Shown in pieces: positions 37,508-49,518 of a stretch of 64,000 nt of DNA. A program made the translations under genes and the position numbers. Each line of letters starts with the position of its first letter. The first letter of the stretch is position 1. This stretch comes from Mycobacterium sp. JS623 (GTDB lineage Bacteria > Actinomycetota > Actinomycetes > Mycobacteriales > Mycobacteriaceae), in contig NC_019966.1 in assembly GCF_000328565.1 (NCBI RefSeq), forward strand, positions 2,852,001 to 2,916,000, read 5' to 3'. The notes under the pieces are model-generated. The model was not told where the DNA came from and did no database searches. It saw only the letters and a list, made by a program, of their open reading frames with translations.

Positions 37508-39684
37508 CAGCCCCGCCACCAGCCGGTGGCCAGGCCCATCTGCCGGCCCAGCTCGTTGACCATCGTGCGCATGTAGGTCGTCGAGATGTGGTGGGCGTCG
37601 CGATACAGCAACACATTCCCCTCCACGGCGCGGCAAATGTCCTTGCGGCACACCGCATCACTCATGTCGAGCGGCTTCAGCAGGGGAAACTGCGCGACGA
37701 AATCCAATGTCTGGTTGTGTTCCGACAGTACGTCGGATCGCTTGATGCCGCAGGAGATCGCGTTGCCGCCGCTGGCCAGGCAGTCCGCCGGGAAGAACGG
37801 CTTTCCGTCGTGCACCATCCATGGCGTGTCGCGCATGGCGAGGATCGGAATGTTGTTGTCCGACAACGCCTGCCAGATGCCGATGTAGTGGGATGGCATC
37901 ACGTCGCCGGGTTTGATGTTCCACGGCCTGGTGGAGGTGGTGAACACGAAGTCCGGATGATCGGCGATCAGTTTCGGCATCACCCGGTTGTTCCACACCC
38001 GGCAGCCCGGGTACGGGCGGTTGTCACCCATCACCAGAGGGGTCTGCTCCGTGGTCAGTGGGCAACCCATTTTCAGGTACGTCACGACCTTGAAGTGATG
38101 CAGCTGCCCGAGCAGGTCGAGCGCGGTGACCCAATGCTCGGCATGAGAGCTGCCGGCCAGCGCGATGGTGCGGGTCGCCTCTTTGTCACCGAAGGTGCAG
38201 TCGATGACGTCGCTGTTGTTGAAGTCGCTGATGCAGCCCTCGGTGGTCGTCTCGGGCAGATCGTCCCTGGCTTCCAGCACCGTCGGGCGCATCGGCAGTT
38301 TGGGCACCTTGGCGTGGTTGAGCAATGCGGTCGCCCCGGGATAGTCGCGGATCGAAAGGTTGGCCAGCTCTTTGCCGTTCGCGCGCTGCACTGTGACGTG
38401 CTCGCGCCATCCGAACGCCGTCGCAGTCAACGCGACACCCAGTAGGGCGACGATGGAACCCATCGCGATCGTCGGGCGCCGCAGCCGCACCCACAGCGGG
38501 ACGAGAACGGTCGGCTTCGGCGCTTTCGAGGCGGCCCGGTAGCGCAGCGGATTCTCGACGTAGCGCAGCGTCAACCAGGCCAGCACGCCCGAAAGCAGCA
38601 GCACCGCGGCGCCCTCGAAGAAGTTGACCCGCGACCGGCCGGTGTACGAGAGCCAGAAGATCAGCAGCGGCCAGTGCCAGAGATATAAGGAATAGGCCAT
38701 GCTGCCGAGCGTCACGAACGGCCCACTGGCGAGAAACCGGTTCGGGGCCGGCAATCGGTCGGCGGTCTTGGCATCGGCCTGCCGGTTCGCGGCCGACAGG
38801 ATGAACAACATCGTCGCGCCGACTGGCACCAGCGCCCACGGGCCCGGGAACTCCTTGACGCCATCGATCAGCGCCCCGCACGACAGGATCGCCGCCAGTG
38901 CGACCAGCGCGACCATCGTCCGCAGCCACATCGGCCACCGCACATACGGCACGAGGGCGCCAAGCAACGCGCCAAGAAGCAGCTCCCATCCGCGCGCGAA
39001 GCTGTTGTAGTAGGCGGTCGCCTGATCGACGTTGTGAGCAAATATCGCGTAGACGAAGGAGGCGATGGTCAGCGCACTCAGCAGCACCACGAATGAAATC
39101 CGCATGTACGTACCGAGGCGCCGACGGAACAGAAAGGCGAACCCGAAGATCAATGCCAGAAACGCGATATAGAACTGTCCTTGGACGGACATCGACCAGA
39201 TGTGCTGCAGCGGACTGACCGCTTCACCGGCGCGAAGGTAGTCCGCCGCGGTGTTCGCCAACTCCCAGTTCTGGAAGTAGCCCAGGCTCGCCAGGCTTTG
39301 ATCAGCAAACGTTTCCCAGCGCGTCTCTGGCTGGATGACGATCGTCAGCACGGCCGACGCGGCGAGCACGATGACAAGCGCGGGCAGCAGCCGGCGAACA
39401 AGTCGCATCACTTCGGGCACCGGCGATAAACACGTGCCCGGCGTCAGCGCCGTGCGCAGAAGTCGCCCTCCGAAGAAGAAGCCCGACAGCGCGAGAAAAA
39501 CATCGACACCACCGGACACGCGACCAAACCACACGTGGAACACCGCAACGAGGGCGATCGCGATGCCGCGCAGGCCGTCGAGATCGTGTCGGTAGAAACC
39601 CGACTCACGCGTCCCGGTGGTGGGCCGTGAGGGGGGAACCGGATCGGTGACGGCCGTCGGCCGGGGAGGGGCGAGGGTCAACAT
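37507..39684 (-). CDS. OafA/YrhL-type acyltransferase with C-terminal SGNH domain
   Basis: A 725-residue, two-part enzyme. Residues about 30-390 are the acyltransferase-3 membrane domain with ten or so helices ([19 protein letters not shown], then [15 protein letters not shown], then [12 protein letters not shown]). Residues about 440-720 are periplasmic SGNH hydrolase-like: nucleophile block [10 protein letters not shown] and the final D-x-x-H in YRDAHHIS. Such proteins O-acetylate or O-acylate cell-surface glycans or glycolipids. Placement directly before treX with a TGATG overlap suggests co-expression with trehalose synthesis; acylation of a trehalose-containing glycolipid is speculative. 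TAGATT lies 11 bases before the ATG. Confidence 0.88.
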   Translation of the reverse strand: MLTLAPPRPTAVTDPVPPSRPTTGTRESGFYRHDLDGLRGIAIALVAVFHVWFGRVSGGVDVFLALSGFFFGGRLLRTALTPGTCLSPVPEVMRLVRRLLPALVIVLAASAVLTIVIQPETRWETFADQSLASLGYFQNWELANTAADYLRAGEAVSPLQHIWSMSVQGQFYIAFLALIFGFAFLFRRRLGTYMRISFVVLLSALTIASFVYAIFAHNVDQATAYYNSFARGWELLLGALLGALVPYVRWPMWLRTMVALVALAAILSCGALIDGVKEFPGPWALVPVGATMLFILSAANRQADAKTADRLPAPNRFLASGPFVTLGSMAYSLYLWHWPLLIFWLSYTGRSRVNFFEGAAVLLLSGVLAWLTLRYVENPLRYRAASKAPKPTVLVPLWVRLRRPTIAMGSIVALLGVALTATAFGWREHVTVQRANGKELANLSIRDYPGATALLNHAKVPKLPMRPTVLEARDDLPETTTEGCISDFNNSDVIDCTFGDKEATRTIALAGSSHAEHWVTALDLLGQLHHFKVVTYLKMGCPLTTEQTPLVMGDNRPYPGCRVWNNRVMPKLIADHPDFVFTTSTRPWNIKPGDVMPSHYIGIWQALSDNNIPILAMRDTPWMVHDGKPFFPADCLASGGNAISCGIKRSDVLSEHNQTLDFVAQFPLLKPLDMSDAVCRKDICRAVEGNVLLYRDAHHISTTYMRTMVNELGRQMGLATGWWRG

Positions 39685-39777
39685 GGTCGACGGTTAATCT
39701 ACCGAAGATCGCCTGGTGCCTCATACGACAGGCGATCCATCACAGCCCCCGAGCAAAGGATCAGGCTGGTTCTGGAG

Positions 39778-41067
39778 ATGACGTTGACCCCCGCCGAGAT
39801 CAGTGCGATCGACGCCGCGCACGTCTGGCATCCGTACAGCACGATCGGGGCCGAGGCGCTGCCGCCGGTGGTGGCGGTGGGCGCGAAGGGCGCCTGGCTG
39901 ACGCTGGTCGACGGCGGACGGCGAATCGAGGTGCTCGACGCGATGGCGTCATGGTGGACCGCCGTCCACGGCCACGGCCATCCCGTGCTGGACGCAGCCA
40001 TCACCGGCCAGCTCGCGACGATGAACCACGTCATGTTCGGCGGGCTCACCCATGAGCCGGCCGCGCGGTTGGCGCAGCTGCTGGTGCAGATCACGCCCGA
40101 TGGTCTCGAGACGGTGTTTTTCAGCGACTCCGGCTCGGTGTCGGTGGAGGTCGCGGTCAAAATGGCGCTGCAGTACTGGCGCAGCATCGGCCGCGGCGCC
40201 AAGCATCGGCTGATGACGTGGCGGGGCGGCTACCACGGCGACACGTTCACGCCGATGAGCCTGTGCGACCCGGACGGCGGCATGCACGAGCTGTGGACGG
40301 ACGTATTGGCACGGCAAGTTTTCGCTCCGCCGGTACCGACCGAATACGACGCTGCGTACAGCGAGGCGTTCGAACAGCAGCTGGCCTCGCATGCCGATGA
40401 GCTGGCGGCTGTGATCGTCGAACCCGTCGTGCAGGGGGCGGGCGGCATGCGGTTCCACGACCCGCGGTATCTGGTCGATCTGCGGGAAATCTGCGATCGG
40501 CACGGCGTCTTACTGATCTTCGACGAGATCGCCACCGGCTTCGGCCGGAGCGGGGAGCTGTTCGCCGCCGACCATGCGCGCGTCAGCCCCGACATCATGT
40601 GTGTGGGCAAGGCAATGACCGGCGGATACATCACGCTGGCCGCGACCTTGTGTACCCGAGACATCGCGCAGACCATCAGTACGCACGAGCCGGGCGCACT
40701 GATGCACGGCCCGACGTTCATGGCCAACGCGCTGGCCTGTGCTGTCGGGGTGGCAGCCGTCGAGCTGTTGCTCGAACAAGATTGGCGCGCAAGGGTTTCG
40801 GCGATCTCGGCGGGTCTGCGTGGTGGGTTGGCAGAAGCTGCCGACCTGCCGGGCGTGGCCGATGTTCGGGTGCTCGGCGCGATCGGCGTGATCGAGATGG
40901 TCAACCCTGTCGACCTTCGGATCGCGACACCGGCCGCGCTGGAGCGTGGCGTCTGGCTGCGCCCGTTCCGCAATCTCATCTACGTCATGCCGCCGTATAT
41001 CTGCACTGCTGCGGAGATCGCGCAGATCACCTCGGCGATGGTCGGAGTCGCCGGTGCGCTAACCTGA
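39778..41067 (+). CDS. bioA: Adenosylmethionine-8-amino-7-oxononanoate aminotransferase
   Basis: A 429-residue class III aminotransferase that makes DAPA from KAPA using SAM as amino donor. [10 protein letters not shown] binds SAM/KAPA at the N-terminus. Then [32 protein letters not shown] and [14 protein letters not shown] with the PLP-binding Asp; the PLP lysine is Lys278 in VGKAMTGGY. The start ATG 39778 has only a close GGAG, and no BioQ site is visible upstream. The BioQ operator for bioF overlaps its stop codon. Confidence 0.96.
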   Translation: MTLTPAEISAIDAAHVWHPYSTIGAEALPPVVAVGAKGAWLTLVDGGRRIEVLDAMASWWTAVHGHGHPVLDAAITGQLATMNHVMFGGLTHEPAARLAQLLVQITPDGLETVFFSDSGSVSVEVAVKMALQYWRSIGRGAKHRLMTWRGGYHGDTFTPMSLCDPDGGMHELWTDVLARQVFAPPVPTEYDAAYSEAFEQQLASHADELAAVIVEPVVQGAGGMRFHDPRYLVDLREICDRHGVLLIFDEIATGFGRSGELFAADHARVSPDIMCVGKAMTGGYITLAATLCTRDIAQTISTHEPGALMHGPTFMANALACAVGVAAVELLLEQDWRARVSAISAGLRGGLAEAADLPGVADVRVLGAIGVIEMVNPVDLRIATPAALERGVWLRPFRNLIYVMPPYICTAAEIAQITSAMVGVAGALT

Positions 41068-41077
41068 ACACCGTTCA
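41065..41077. promoter_or_regulatory. BioQ operator upstream of bioF
   Basis: TGAACACCGTTCA, a perfect 5-base inverted repeat (TGAAC/GTTCA) around ACC. The first three bases are the bioA stop codon. It is identical to the site at 44508-44520 together with its flanks, and TAACCT overlaps its left edge, so bioF-bioD probably has its own repressible promoter inside the bio cluster. Confidence 0.85.
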
Positions 41078-41095
41078 AGTGCGGGAGGTGTTCAG

Positions 41096-42241
41096 ATGAC
41101 GCGTGTCGGTGTTTCGCCGCTGGCCTGGCTCGACGAGGTCGAGCAGCAGCGCCGGGCGGCCGGACTGCGCCGCTACCTCCGCACCCGTCCGCCCGTCGGC
41201 GCAGAGCTCGACCTGGCCTCCAACGACTATCTGGGGCTCTCGCAGCACCCTGCGGTGATCGCTGGCGGCGTCGAGGCGCTACGCACGTGGGGTGCGGGCT
41301 CGACCGGATCGCGCCTGGTCACCGGGAACACCGAACTGCACGAAGGCTTCGAGACCGCGCTCGCCGAGTTCGTCGGCGCCGAGTCGGCGCTGGTCTTCTC
41401 ATCGGGTTACACCGCCAACCTCGGCGCGGTGGTCGCGCTGTCCGGGGCGGGCTCGTTGCTGGTATCGGATGCGCTGACGCATGCGTCGCTGGTCGACGCC
41501 TGCCGGCTGTCGCGTGCCCGCGTCGTCGTGACACCGCACCGCGATGTTTCCGCCGTCGAGGAGGCGTTGTCCTCTCGCGATGAGGAGCGCGCCGTCGTGG
41601 TGACCGATTCGGTGTTCTCCGCCGATGGGGTGCTGGCGCCGTTGCGGTCCTTGCACGACGTGTGCCGGCGGTACGGCGCGCTGCTGATCGTCGACGAGGC
41701 GCACGGCCTCGGCGTGCGAGGCAGCGCCGGCCGCGGGCTGTTGCACGAGGTCGGCCTGGCCGGCGCGCCGGACGTGGTGATGACGACGACGTTGTCCAAG
41801 GCGTTGGGCAGCCAGGGTGGTGTGGTGCTCGGGCCCGCGGCGGTGCGTGCACATCTGATCGACGCCGCGCGATCGTTCATCTTTGACACCGGGCTGGCGC
41901 CAGCTGCGGTCGGTTCCGCGTGGGCCGCTTTGACGGTGTTGGCCGATGAGCCCTGGCGCGCGCCGGCCGTGCTGGATCATGCTGCGGCTCTAGCCCAAAT
42001 GTGCGGGGTCGGCGAGCGGCCGGATTCGGCGGTGGTGTCGGTCATCATTGGCGAACCCGAGGTGGCCCTCGCAGCAGCGGTGGCATGCCTGGACCGCGGC
42101 GTGCGGGTCGGCTGCTTCCGCCCACCGACCGTCCCCGCCGGTACGTCTCGGCTGCGGCTGACGGCGCGGGCGTCGCTGTCCGACGACGAGATGGCTTTGG
42201 CGCGCGAGGTTCTCACAGAAGTGCTATCGCGGCGACCGTGA
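41096..42241 (+). CDS. bioF: 8-amino-7-oxononanoate synthase
   Basis: A 381-residue alpha-oxoamine synthase that condenses pimeloyl-ACP/CoA with alanine to [15 protein letters not shown] and [13 protein letters not shown] at the N-terminus, [13 protein letters not shown] for cofactor, and PLP lysine Lys235 in [18 protein letters not shown] lies seven bases before the ATG. Downstream bioD overlaps by GTGA. Confidence 0.96.
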   Translation: MTRVGVSPLAWLDEVEQQRRAAGLRRYLRTRPPVGAELDLASNDYLGLSQHPAVIAGGVEALRTWGAGSTGSRLVTGNTELHEGFETALAEFVGAESALVFSSGYTANLGAVVALSGAGSLLVSDALTHASLVDACRLSRARVVVTPHRDVSAVEEALSSRDEERAVVVTDSVFSADGVLAPLRSLHDVCRRYGALLIVDEAHGLGVRGSAGRGLLHEVGLAGAPDVVMTTTLSKALGSQGGVVLGPAAVRAHLIDAARSFIFDTGLAPAAVGSAWAALTVLADEPWRAPAVLDHAAALAQMCGVGERPDSAVVSVIIGEPEVALAAAVACLDRGVRVGCFRPPTVPAGTSRLRLTARASLSDDEMALAREVLTEVLSRRP

Positions 42242-42903
42242 GCGTTCTGGTCGTCACGGGCACCGATACCGGCGTCGGCAAGACGGTGGCCACTGCGGCG
42301 CTCGCGTGTAGCGCGCGGTTGGCAGGCGTCGACGTCGCGGTGTGCAAGCCGGTGCAAACCGGCAGTCCTCGCGACGACGACCTCGCCGATGTGGCGCGGC
42401 TGTCCGGGGTCAGTGCGCTATACGGCACCTGGCGCTATCCCGAACCGCTGGCGCCGGCCGCGGCTGCAGCGCGCGCCGGCATGGCGCTGCCGACGGGTGA
42501 CGAGCTGGTGGCTTCGGTCTCGGGGGTCGACGCCAAGCTGACCCTGGTGGAAGGCGCGGGTGGGCTGCTGGTCGAGCTGGGTATCGGCGGGGTGACGCTG
42601 CGCGACCTCGCGCGCGATCTGGCCGCGTCGGTAGTAGTGGTCGTTTCGCCGGGCCTTGGCACGCTGAACCACACTGCGCTGACACTGGAAGCGCTTGCAG
42701 CGCACGGCATTCCATGTGCGGGATTGGTGATTGGCGCCTGGCCGCGTGAACCGGGAATTGTTGAGGAAGGCAATCGCGACGCGCTGGCTCGACTGGCTCC
42801 GGTCCGGGCGGTGCTGCCCGCGGGTGCGGGAGCGATGAGCGCCGCGGAGTTCGAGGCCATGAGCGCGTCCGCGGTCGACGCTGACTGGCTCACCAGCCTC
42901 TGA
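42238..42903 (+). CDS. bioD: Dethiobiotin synthetase
   Basis: A 221-residue ATP-dependent carboxylase forming the ureido ring of dethiobiotin from DAPA and CO2. The P-loop GTDTGVGKT is at residues 8-16, CKPVQTGS follows (substrate/Mg contacts), and [11 protein letters not shown] near 102-112 is conserved. The GTG start overlaps the bioF stop, and its TGA overlaps the ATG of the next gene. The frame upstream to 42001 belongs to another frame of bioF and is ignored. Confidence 0.96.
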   Translation: MSVLVVTGTDTGVGKTVATAALACSARLAGVDVAVCKPVQTGSPRDDDLADVARLSGVSALYGTWRYPEPLAPAAAAARAGMALPTGDELVASVSGVDAKLTLVEGAGGLLVELGIGGVTLRDLARDLAASVVVVVSPGLGTLNHTALTLEALAAHGIPCAGLVIGAWPREPGIVEEGNRDALARLAPVRAVLPAGAGAMSAAEFEAMSASAVDADWLTSL

Positions 42904-43412
42904 TGGTTCACTCGATCGAGCTGGTTTTCGATCCGGATACCGAGGCCGCGGTCCGGCACATCTGGGACGGGCTGCGCGAGGCCGGGATACCGAGTCAGGC
43001 GCCTGCGAGTCGGCCGCACGCGACTCTGACGGTCGCTGAACGCATCGATCCCGAGGTGGACGCTGCACTACAGCCGCTGGCGGCGCGGTTCCCGTTTGGG
43101 TGTCGCATCGGCGCGCCGTTGTTATTCGGCCGGTCCCAGTTCATCCTCACGCGGCTGGTGGTGCCGACCGCGGCGCTGCTCGACCTGCACGCCGAGGTGT
43201 ACCGGCTGTGTGCGCCGCATCAGGCACCGGGGCCGATGGCGAACTCGCTGCCAGGTCAATGGACCTGTCACGTCACCATGGCGCGTCGGCTGCACGGCAG
43301 CCAGCTCGGGCGGGCGTTGCGCATTGCGGGTCGGCCGTCGGAGATTGCGGGCAAGGTGGTGGGCGTGCGGCGTTGGGATGGCGGCTCGAAGCGCGAGTAT
43401 CCGATCAGTTAA
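42903..43412 (+). CDS. 2H phosphoesterase (2'-5' RNA ligase/LigT-like)
   Basis: A 169-residue protein with both H-x-T/S motifs of the 2H family: HATLTVAERI near 40-49 and HVTMARRL near 123-130. These enzymes act as 2',3'-cyclic phosphodiesterases or RNA ligases. It shares the TGATG junction with bioD, so it is transcribed with biotin genes although no link to biotin is known. It converges with the YjbR-like gene. Confidence 0.8.
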   Translation: MVHSIELVFDPDTEAAVRHIWDGLREAGIPSQAPASRPHATLTVAERIDPEVDAALQPLAARFPFGCRIGAPLLFGRSQFILTRLVVPTAALLDLHAEVYRLCAPHQAPGPMANSLPGQWTCHVTMARRLHGSQLGRALRIAGRPSEIAGKVVGVRRWDGGSKREYPIS

Positions 43413-43740
43413 GCTCTGCGGCAACCTTTTTCGGCACGCACATCCGCCAGGCGTCGAGCACCAGCTCGCGCACCTCGTCGAGGTCGATTGCGTCGAGCCG
43501 GACGTGAATCCAGTTGTATCGCATGTCGGATTGGCGCGGCAGCATGAACTTGTAGGGTTCGGCTTCCACCATGGCCGCCCGCTCTTCCTTTGCAAAGCCG
43601 ACGCCCATTACCGTCTCGTCACGAGAGAACGCGACGAAAACAATCTGACCTACCCGGAACTTGATCTGGTCGCGAACGATGGCCTCGGACGCCCGTGGCA
43701 GTGATAAGGCGATGGGCCGTACTTCGTCGACTGTGATCAC
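43405..43740 (-). CDS. MmcQ/YjbR-like DNA-binding-fold protein
   Basis: A 111-residue protein with the MmcQ/YjbR pattern: LPRASEAIVRDQIKFRVGQIVFVAF, then KEERAAMVEAEPYKFMLPRQSDMRYNWIHVRLDAID, and the closing helix DEVRELVLDAWRMCVPKK. The fold is CyaY-like with a double-wing; the role is unknown. The GTG at 43740 is chosen over the GTG at 43770 because TAACGT lies exactly seven bases upstream of it on the minus strand. Confidence 0.8.
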   Translation of the reverse strand: MITVDEVRPIALSLPRASEAIVRDQIKFRVGQIVFVAFSRDETVMGVGFAKEERAAMVEAEPYKFMLPRQSDMRYNWIHVRLDAIDLDEVRELVLDAWRMCVPKKVAAELN

Positions 43741-43880
43741 GTCGATGACGTTAGCGGCGCCGTCCGACACTCAGATGCTCAACGCGGGACCGAATTGCGA
43801 TCATTCGCACCGTGGTGGTCGACCTCGCGCTATGGGCGTGGACGCGCGGCGGAAAGGTGGACATTGCCGGGGAGCCGGTA

Positions 43881-44492
43881 TCAGTTGCGGCTCTTGAGGC
43901 CCTCGTCACCGAGGGCATGACGTGATGCGCTGTGGCCGGCGATCCCGTCGATGAGTAGGCGCAGCCCGAACGCAAACCGTGCGCTGGGATCCTCTGCCAG
44001 CACCGACTGCTCGTCCGGCAGTTCCGCCCCCGCGGCGTCCCACTGCAAACGAGATTGTTCGTCGACCGTGAAGCCGAGCACGTAGTACACGACCGTGCGG
44101 GCGGCCAGCTCGGCGTTGGCGCGTTCGACACCGGCATCCGCGGCGCCCCCGGTCAGATGTGTGAGCACCCGCGCCATCGCCTTCGACTGGCCTGCCGCGA
44201 AGCTCGCCGACACCAGCTCGGCACCGTCCGCGTGCGACAGCAGGGCATCGCGCAGCCGCCCGCAGATTTGTGCCACGCGGTCACGCCAGCCGCCCGGCAC
44301 ATCGTCGACCGACTCCAGAATCCTGTCCGCAACCGCGCCCAGTAGCTCCTGCTTGTTGCCGAAATGCCAGTACAGCGCGCCGGGGGAGACGTTGAGCTCG
44401 CGGGCCAGCCGCCGCATCGTCAGGTCGGCGATGCCGTAGGAGTCCAGCAGCGTCGTCGCTGCGTCGACCACGTCGCGTTTGTGGAGCTGCAC
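43881..44492 (-). CDS. bioQ: BioQ, TetR-family repressor of biotin genes
   Basis: A 203-residue TetR regulator. DNA-binding domain: DVVDAATTLLDSYGIADLTMRRLARELNVSPGALYWHFGNKQELLGAV (residues 8-56); a TetR_C-like ligand domain follows. Divergent from bioB and adjacent to the palindrome TGAACACCGTTCA, which matches the known BioQ site of mycobacteria and corynebacteria, so identity is strong. The GTG at 44492 has TAGGGT six bases upstream on its strand (44504-44499), abutting the operator, which implies autorepression. Confidence 0.88.
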   Translation of the reverse strand: MQLHKRDVVDAATTLLDSYGIADLTMRRLARELNVSPGALYWHFGNKQELLGAVADRILESVDDVPGGWRDRVAQICGRLRDALLSHADGAELVSASFAAGQSKAMARVLTHLTGGAADAGVERANAELAARTVVYYVLGFTVDEQSRLQWDAAGAELPDEQSVLAEDPSARFAFGLRLLIDGIAGHSASRHALGDEGLKSRN

Positions 44493-44498
44493 ACCGGT

Positions 44499-45536
<1,038 letters not shown>

Positions 45537-45537
<1 letters not shown>

Positions 45538-45737
45538 TGGCTGCCAAGTTCAACGTCTACACTGGCGAGTCCGCGGGCGGAGCAGTGCCGACCGCCGCGC
45601 AACTCGGCCTCGAGCCACCCCGGTTCTGCGCGGAGTGCGGCCGCCGCATGGTGGTGCAGGTGCGCCCCGACGGCTGGGTGGCGAAATGCTCGCGGCACGG
45701 CGAGCTGGACTCCAAGGATCTAGATGAACGCCGATGA
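45537..45737 (+). CDS. bsaP: Biotin synthase auxiliary protein BsaP
   Basis: A 66-residue protein fused by TAATG to bioB. Cys31 and Cys34 (CAECG) plus Cys51 in KCSRHGE suggest a small iron-sulfur or zinc site, with Arg36, Arg37 and His54 nearby. The mycobacterial homologue is reported as an auxiliary protein that BioB needs to complete dethiobiotin conversion; naming rests on position, length and the cysteines. Confidence 0.88.
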
Positions 45738-46389
45738 GCGCTTGCGCGAGGAGACGATGACTGACGTTGAGCCACCCCGCTTTTCGCGCCGCAGGGCCGC
45801 GGCGACGACCGTCGCAGGCCTGGCCGTGGCCGGCGCTGCGGTGGGGGCGCTGTGGGCCTGGCTGGCGCCGCCGATCCATGGCGTCGTGGCGCTCACCAAG
45901 AGTGGTAACCGGGTCAAGGGCTATCTAGGCAACGAAGGCGACAACTTCTTCATCGGAGCCTTCCTGGTGGTCGGCATGGTGTCGGTACTGGCATTCATCA
46001 CGGCGGTTTTGGTGTGGAAATGGCGGGCTCACCGGGGTCCGGTGATGGCAGCAGCGCTGACGATCGGATCGGCGGCAGCCGCGGGTGCGGCGGCGGGTAT
46101 CGGCGCCGTCTTGGTGCATTGGCGTTACGGCGCAATCGACATCGCGGGCGCACCAGTGTCGCCCGAACATCGCGTGCACTACGTCATCGAGGCGCCCGCG
46201 GTGTTCTTCGGGCACGGTCCACTAGTGATCGCAACCACGATCCTGTTCCCTGCCGCCGTTGCGGCGTTCGTCTACGCGCTGATGGCGGTGTCGACGCAGC
46301 GTGATGACCTTGGCGCGTGGCCGCCGGTGGCAGAGCCGGTTCTCGGCCCGCAGGTCACAACGGAGAACGTTCTACCGTCCGCCCAGTGA
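45724..46389 (+). CDS. DUF2567 membrane protein
   Basis: Up to 221 residues with four transmembrane helices (about 27-47, 75-97, 105-128 and 168-190) and an external loop with [25 protein letters not shown]. It overlaps bsaP by 14 bases if ATG 45724 is used; the alternative ATG 45757 (MTDVEPPRF) follows an AGGAG. Mycobacterium-specific family with no assigned function, conserved after the bioB cluster. It converges with the lipase and overlaps it by 35 bases. Confidence 0.82.
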   Translation: MNADERLREETMTDVEPPRFSRRRAAATTVAGLAVAGAAVGALWAWLAPPIHGVVALTKSGNRVKGYLGNEGDNFFIGAFLVVGMVSVLAFITAVLVWKWRAHRGPVMAAALTIGSAAAAGAAAGIGAVLVHWRYGAIDIAGAPVSPEHRVHYVIEAPAVFFGHGPLVIATTILFPAAVAAFVYALMAVSTQRDDLGAWPPVAEPVLGPQVTTENVLPSAQ

Positions 46390-47692
46390 CGACCTTCGCG
46401 GCGATTTTGATCAGCCGCGCCATGCCGACGTAGGTCATCGGGTTCAGCAGCGTCGGCCATTTCGTCCGCACCAGGTGCTCGTCGAGCGGCTTGCCGTTGA
46501 AGCGATCGGTGAGCCAGCGCAACGTCATTGGTGCCGACATCGGGTGCAGCAGCATGTGCTCGCTGAACATGTCGCGGTGGTATGTCACCGAGGCACCGCC
46601 CGACTGGTAGGTGTGCGTCAGGTCATCGATGTCGTCCACCGAGACGATGCGGTCGTGCACCGCCTGCACGATCAGCACCGGCGGCGTCGGCACCGCAGTG
46701 CCGAGCTTGATGCTGTCGAAGACGTGTTGCACCTCCGGCGTCTGCAGGATCTGCTCGAGCGGCTGATCGACCATCTTGGCCATGTCCATGCCGATCAGGC
46801 GGAGCACCGCATGTGCGGTGGTCATCTTCTCGATCCGCAGCAGCATCGCCTTGCCTTCGTCGGTGGCGTGCTCCTGGATGACCCTGTCGAGCTCGGGATA
46901 GATGTGCGTCAGCGCGGCCACCACCATCGCAGGCAGGCCGGAGTAGATGCTTCCGTTCAGCCGGCGAAACGCGTGGCCGAGGTCCGCGACCGGCGAGCCG
47001 AGGACCGCGCCCACGATGTTGAGTTCCGGCGCATACGAACCGCTGACCTCGGCGGCCCAGGCGCTGGCCAGGCCACCGCCGGAATAGCCCCAGAGGCCCA
47101 CAGGGGCTTCGGGGGACAGGTCGAGCCGTTCGAAGTTCAGCGCCGCGCGTACGCCGTCGAGCACGTGGTAACCGGGCTCATAGGGGGCGCCCCACATGCC
47201 GTAGCGGCCCTCATGGTCGGGGACCGACACGGCCCAGCCTTCGGCAAGCGCAGCCGCGACCAGGAAGAACTCGAACTGGGCCAGCGCGCCGAGAGCCTTG
47301 GCGCCCCGGCGCAGTGCGTACGAGGGGAAACAGCGGCCCGCTACCGCGTCGATCGCGCACTGGTAGGACACCAGCGGAATCGGTCCCTTGGCCGGGCGCT
47401 CGGCCGGCACGATCACAGTGGTGACCGTGGCCTGGGGCAGGTCGTTCAGGTCTGTGGTGCGGTACAGCAGCTGCGTGGCCGTGAACTGCTGCGGAACCAG
47501 CCCCATGAAGGCCAGCTCAACGTCGCGCGAACGCAGCACGGTCCCAGGGCGGGCATGCTCGAAGCCTGCCGGCGGCTGGTAAAAGGGATCTTTAGCAGGA
47601 ATGACGGGCCGGGCCTTGCGCTCCACGTCCTCGTGAAGCGGCTGGCCGATCCATTCGGCGCCGGTGTACCGCGCCGCGCTGCCCAGGTCCAT
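46355..47692 (-). CDS. Secretory-lipase-family (LIP) alpha/beta hydrolase
   Basis: A 445-residue alpha/beta hydrolase of the fungal-type LIP family present in mycobacteria. Nucleophile Ser204 in [11 protein letters not shown]; catalytic Asp and His are expected in [12 protein letters not shown] and HMLLHP. No clear signal peptide. AAGAAT lies six bases before the ATG on the minus strand, a weak leaderless-type -10. Substrate is a guess (ester/lipid). It converges with the DUF2567 gene. Confidence 0.85.
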   Translation of the reverse strand: MDLGSAARYTGAEWIGQPLHEDVERKARPVIPAKDPFYQPPAGFEHARPGTVLRSRDVELAFMGLVPQQFTATQLLYRTTDLNDLPQATVTTVIVPAERPAKGPIPLVSYQCAIDAVAGRCFPSYALRRGAKALGALAQFEFFLVAAALAEGWAVSVPDHEGRYGMWGAPYEPGYHVLDGVRAALNFERLDLSPEAPVGLWGYSGGGLASAWAAEVSGSYAPELNIVGAVLGSPVADLGHAFRRLNGSIYSGLPAMVVAALTHIYPELDRVIQEHATDEGKAMLLRIEKMTTAHAVLRLIGMDMAKMVDQPLEQILQTPEVQHVFDSIKLGTAVPTPPVLIVQAVHDRIVSVDDIDDLTHTYQSGGASVTYHRDMFSEHMLLHPMSAPMTLRWLTDRFNGKPLDEHLVRTKWPTLLNPMTYVGMARLIKIAAKVVTGRTVERSPL

Positions 47693-47735
47693 CCGGTCAT
47701 TCTTACCTTAAGAAGGCATTAAGAAGCCAGCCGAC

Positions 47736-48428
47736 TCACCCGGGCGGGCGCAGTGCCGCGAATTCGTCGGTCACCCGGTAGCACGAGTCGGTGAAGCGGT
47801 ACAGCGCTGCGGGGCGGCCACCGCTGCGGCCAGAACGCGCAGTGGTGCCGGTGCGCGTGATGACGTTGCGGCGTTCCAGCACGCGCTGAAGGTTGGTGGC
47901 GTCGACCGGATGACCCAGCGCCTCGCCGTAGATGTCGCGAAGCGTTGAAACCGCGAATTCCTTTGGCGCCAAAGCGAATCCGATGTTCGTATAAGACAGC
48001 TTGGCAACCAGTCGAGTGCGGGCGTACTCCACCATCGGGCCGTGGTCGAACGCCATCGGCGGCAGATCGCTGACAGGATGCCACCGGGTGTCCGGTGGAA
48101 GCTCGGGGGTTGCGGGGGAGGGCACGAGCCCGAGGAACGTCGACGCGATGGTGCGGACTCCCGGAACCCGTTTGGGGTCTGAAAACACAGCGAGCTGCTC
48201 GAGGTGAGCAAGTTCACGGAGGTCCACCTTCTCCGCGAGCTGCCGGCGTACTGAGCTGGTCAGATCCTCGTCTACGCCAAGGCGGCCGCCAGGCAGCGAC
48301 CACTTGCCGGCCTCGGGTTCGAGTGCACGTTGCCACAACAGCACGTGAAGTGCGGGTTTATGGGAGTCGACATCGCGAACCTGAAACACGACGGCAAGCA
48401 CCTCGTGCGCAGTGTTACCATGGGACAT
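47736..48428 (-). CDS. nrtR: NrtR-type repressor of NAD synthesis (Nudix-like plus winged HTH)
   Basis: A 230-residue regulator. Residues 1-140 are Nudix-like, but the box is degenerate: in [21 protein letters not shown] the catalytic REx2EExG positions read RQ, EK and D, so hydrolysis is unlikely. The C-terminal wHTH is at [33 protein letters not shown] with [10 protein letters not shown]. Family members sense ADP-ribose and repress NAD genes, and nadA lies divergent. The ATG at 48428 has TATAAT seven bases upstream, inside the operator. Confidence 0.9.
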   Translation of the reverse strand: MSHGNTAHEVLAVVFQVRDVDSHKPALHVLLWQRALEPEAGKWSLPGGRLGVDEDLTSSVRRQLAEKVDLRELAHLEQLAVFSDPKRVPGVRTIASTFLGLVPSPATPELPPDTRWHPVSDLPPMAFDHGPMVEYARTRLVAKLSYTNIGFALAPKEFAVSTLRDIYGEALGHPVDATNLQRVLERRNVITRTGTTARSGRSGGRPAALYRFTDSCYRVTDEFAALRPPG

Positions 48429-48451
48429 GTTTTCGATTATAAGTCGAAAAC
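48429..48451. promoter_or_regulatory. NrtR operator between nrtR and nadA
   Basis: A perfect 8-base inverted repeat, GTTTTCGA at 48429-48436 and TCGAAAAC at 48444-48451, around seven bases (TTATAAG). It directly abuts the nrtR ATG and encloses nrtR's -10 (TATAAT, minus strand 48441-48436), so binding would block both nrtR and nadA. Confidence 0.85.
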
Positions 48452-48474
48452 CTCTACGGAGTAAGGAGGCGGCA

Positions 48475-49518
48475 GTGACGGTTATAGACCGTATGCCCGC
48501 TAACGATCTTGCGGACCGAATTGTTGCTGGTCCGACGGGATATTCCGGCCTCGATGGCGATGAGGACTGGGCCGCCGAGGTGCGCCGCCTTGCCGACCTG
48601 CGTGGCGCGACGCTGCTGGCCCACAATTACCAACTTCCTGCCATTCAGGACGTCGCCGACCACGTCGGTGACTCGCTGGCGCTGTCGCGGATCGCCGCCG
48701 ACGTGGCCGAGGAAACCATCGTGTTCTGCGGTGTGCACTTCATGGCCGAGACGGCGAAGATTCTCAGCCCCGCCAAGACCGTGCTGATCCCTGATCAGCG
48801 TGCCGGCTGCTCGCTGGCCGACTCGATCACCGCCGACGAGTTGCGGGCATGGAAGGCCGAGCATCCCGGCGCCGTCGTCGTGTCCTACGTGAACACCACG
48901 GCCGCCGTGAAAGCCGAGACCGACATCTGTTGCACATCGTCTAACGCGGTCGAGGTCGTCGCGTCCATCCCCGAAGACCGCGAAGTGCTGTTCTGTCCCG
49001 ACCAGTTCCTTGGCGCCCACGTCAGGCGGGTCACGGGCCGCAAGAACCTGCATGTGTGGGCCGGCGAGTGCCATGTGCATGCCGGCATCAACGGCGACGA
49101 ACTCGCCGACCAGGCCCGCACTCACCCGGACGCCGAACTCTACGTGCACCCCGAATGTGGTTGTGCGACTTCGGCGCTGTATCTGGCGGGCGAAGGTGCG
49201 TTTCCCGAGGACCGGGTCAAGATTCTGTCAACCGGCGGCATGCTGGATGCGGCGCGCGAAACACACGCGCGCCAGGTGCTGGTCGCCACCGAGGTCGGCA
49301 TGCTGCACCAATTGCGCCGCGCCGCACCGGAAGTCGACTTCCGTGCCGTCAACGACCGGGCGTCATGCAAGTACATGAAGATGATCACGCCTGCCGCGCT
49401 GCTGCGCTGCCTCGTCGAAGGCAAGGACGAAGTCGACGTCGATCCCGAGACCGCCCGACTGGCGCGCGCCAGCGTGCAGCGAATGATCGAGATCGGTACG
49501 CCCGGCGGCGGCGAATGA
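48475..49518 (+). CDS. nadA: Quinolinate synthase
   Basis: A 347-residue [4Fe-4S] enzyme condensing iminoaspartate with DHAP to quinolinate. [21 protein letters not shown], cluster ligand Cys in [10 protein letters not shown], further cysteines in CTSSNAVEV and PECGCA. The GTG at 48475 has AAGGAGG five bases upstream. nadB starts in its stop (ATGA). First gene of the NrtR-controlled nad operon. Confidence 0.97.
   Translation: MTVIDRMPANDLADRIVAGPTGYSGLDGDEDWAAEVRRLADLRGATLLAHNYQLPAIQDVADHVGDSLALSRIAADVAEETIVFCGVHFMAETAKILSPAKTVLIPDQRAGCSLADSITADELRAWKAEHPGAVVVSYVNTTAAVKAETDICCTSSNAVEVVASIPEDREVLFCPDQFLGAHVRRVTGRKNLHVWAGECHVHAGINGDELADQARTHPDAELYVHPECGCATSALYLAGEGAFPEDRVKILSTGGMLDAARETHARQVLVATEVGMLHQLRRAAPEVDFRAVNDRASCKYMKMITPAALLRCLVEGKDEVDVDPETARLARASVQRMIEIGTPGGGE

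Noticed and set aside
43751..44137. Minus-strand frame overlapping bioQ
   Set aside because: It is a second frame of bioQ; composition is serine/arginine-rich and not protein-like.
47700..47735. TTAAGAAG direct repeat between the lipase and nrtR genes
   Set aside because: Two short AT-rich copies only; no regulator or pattern to support a function.
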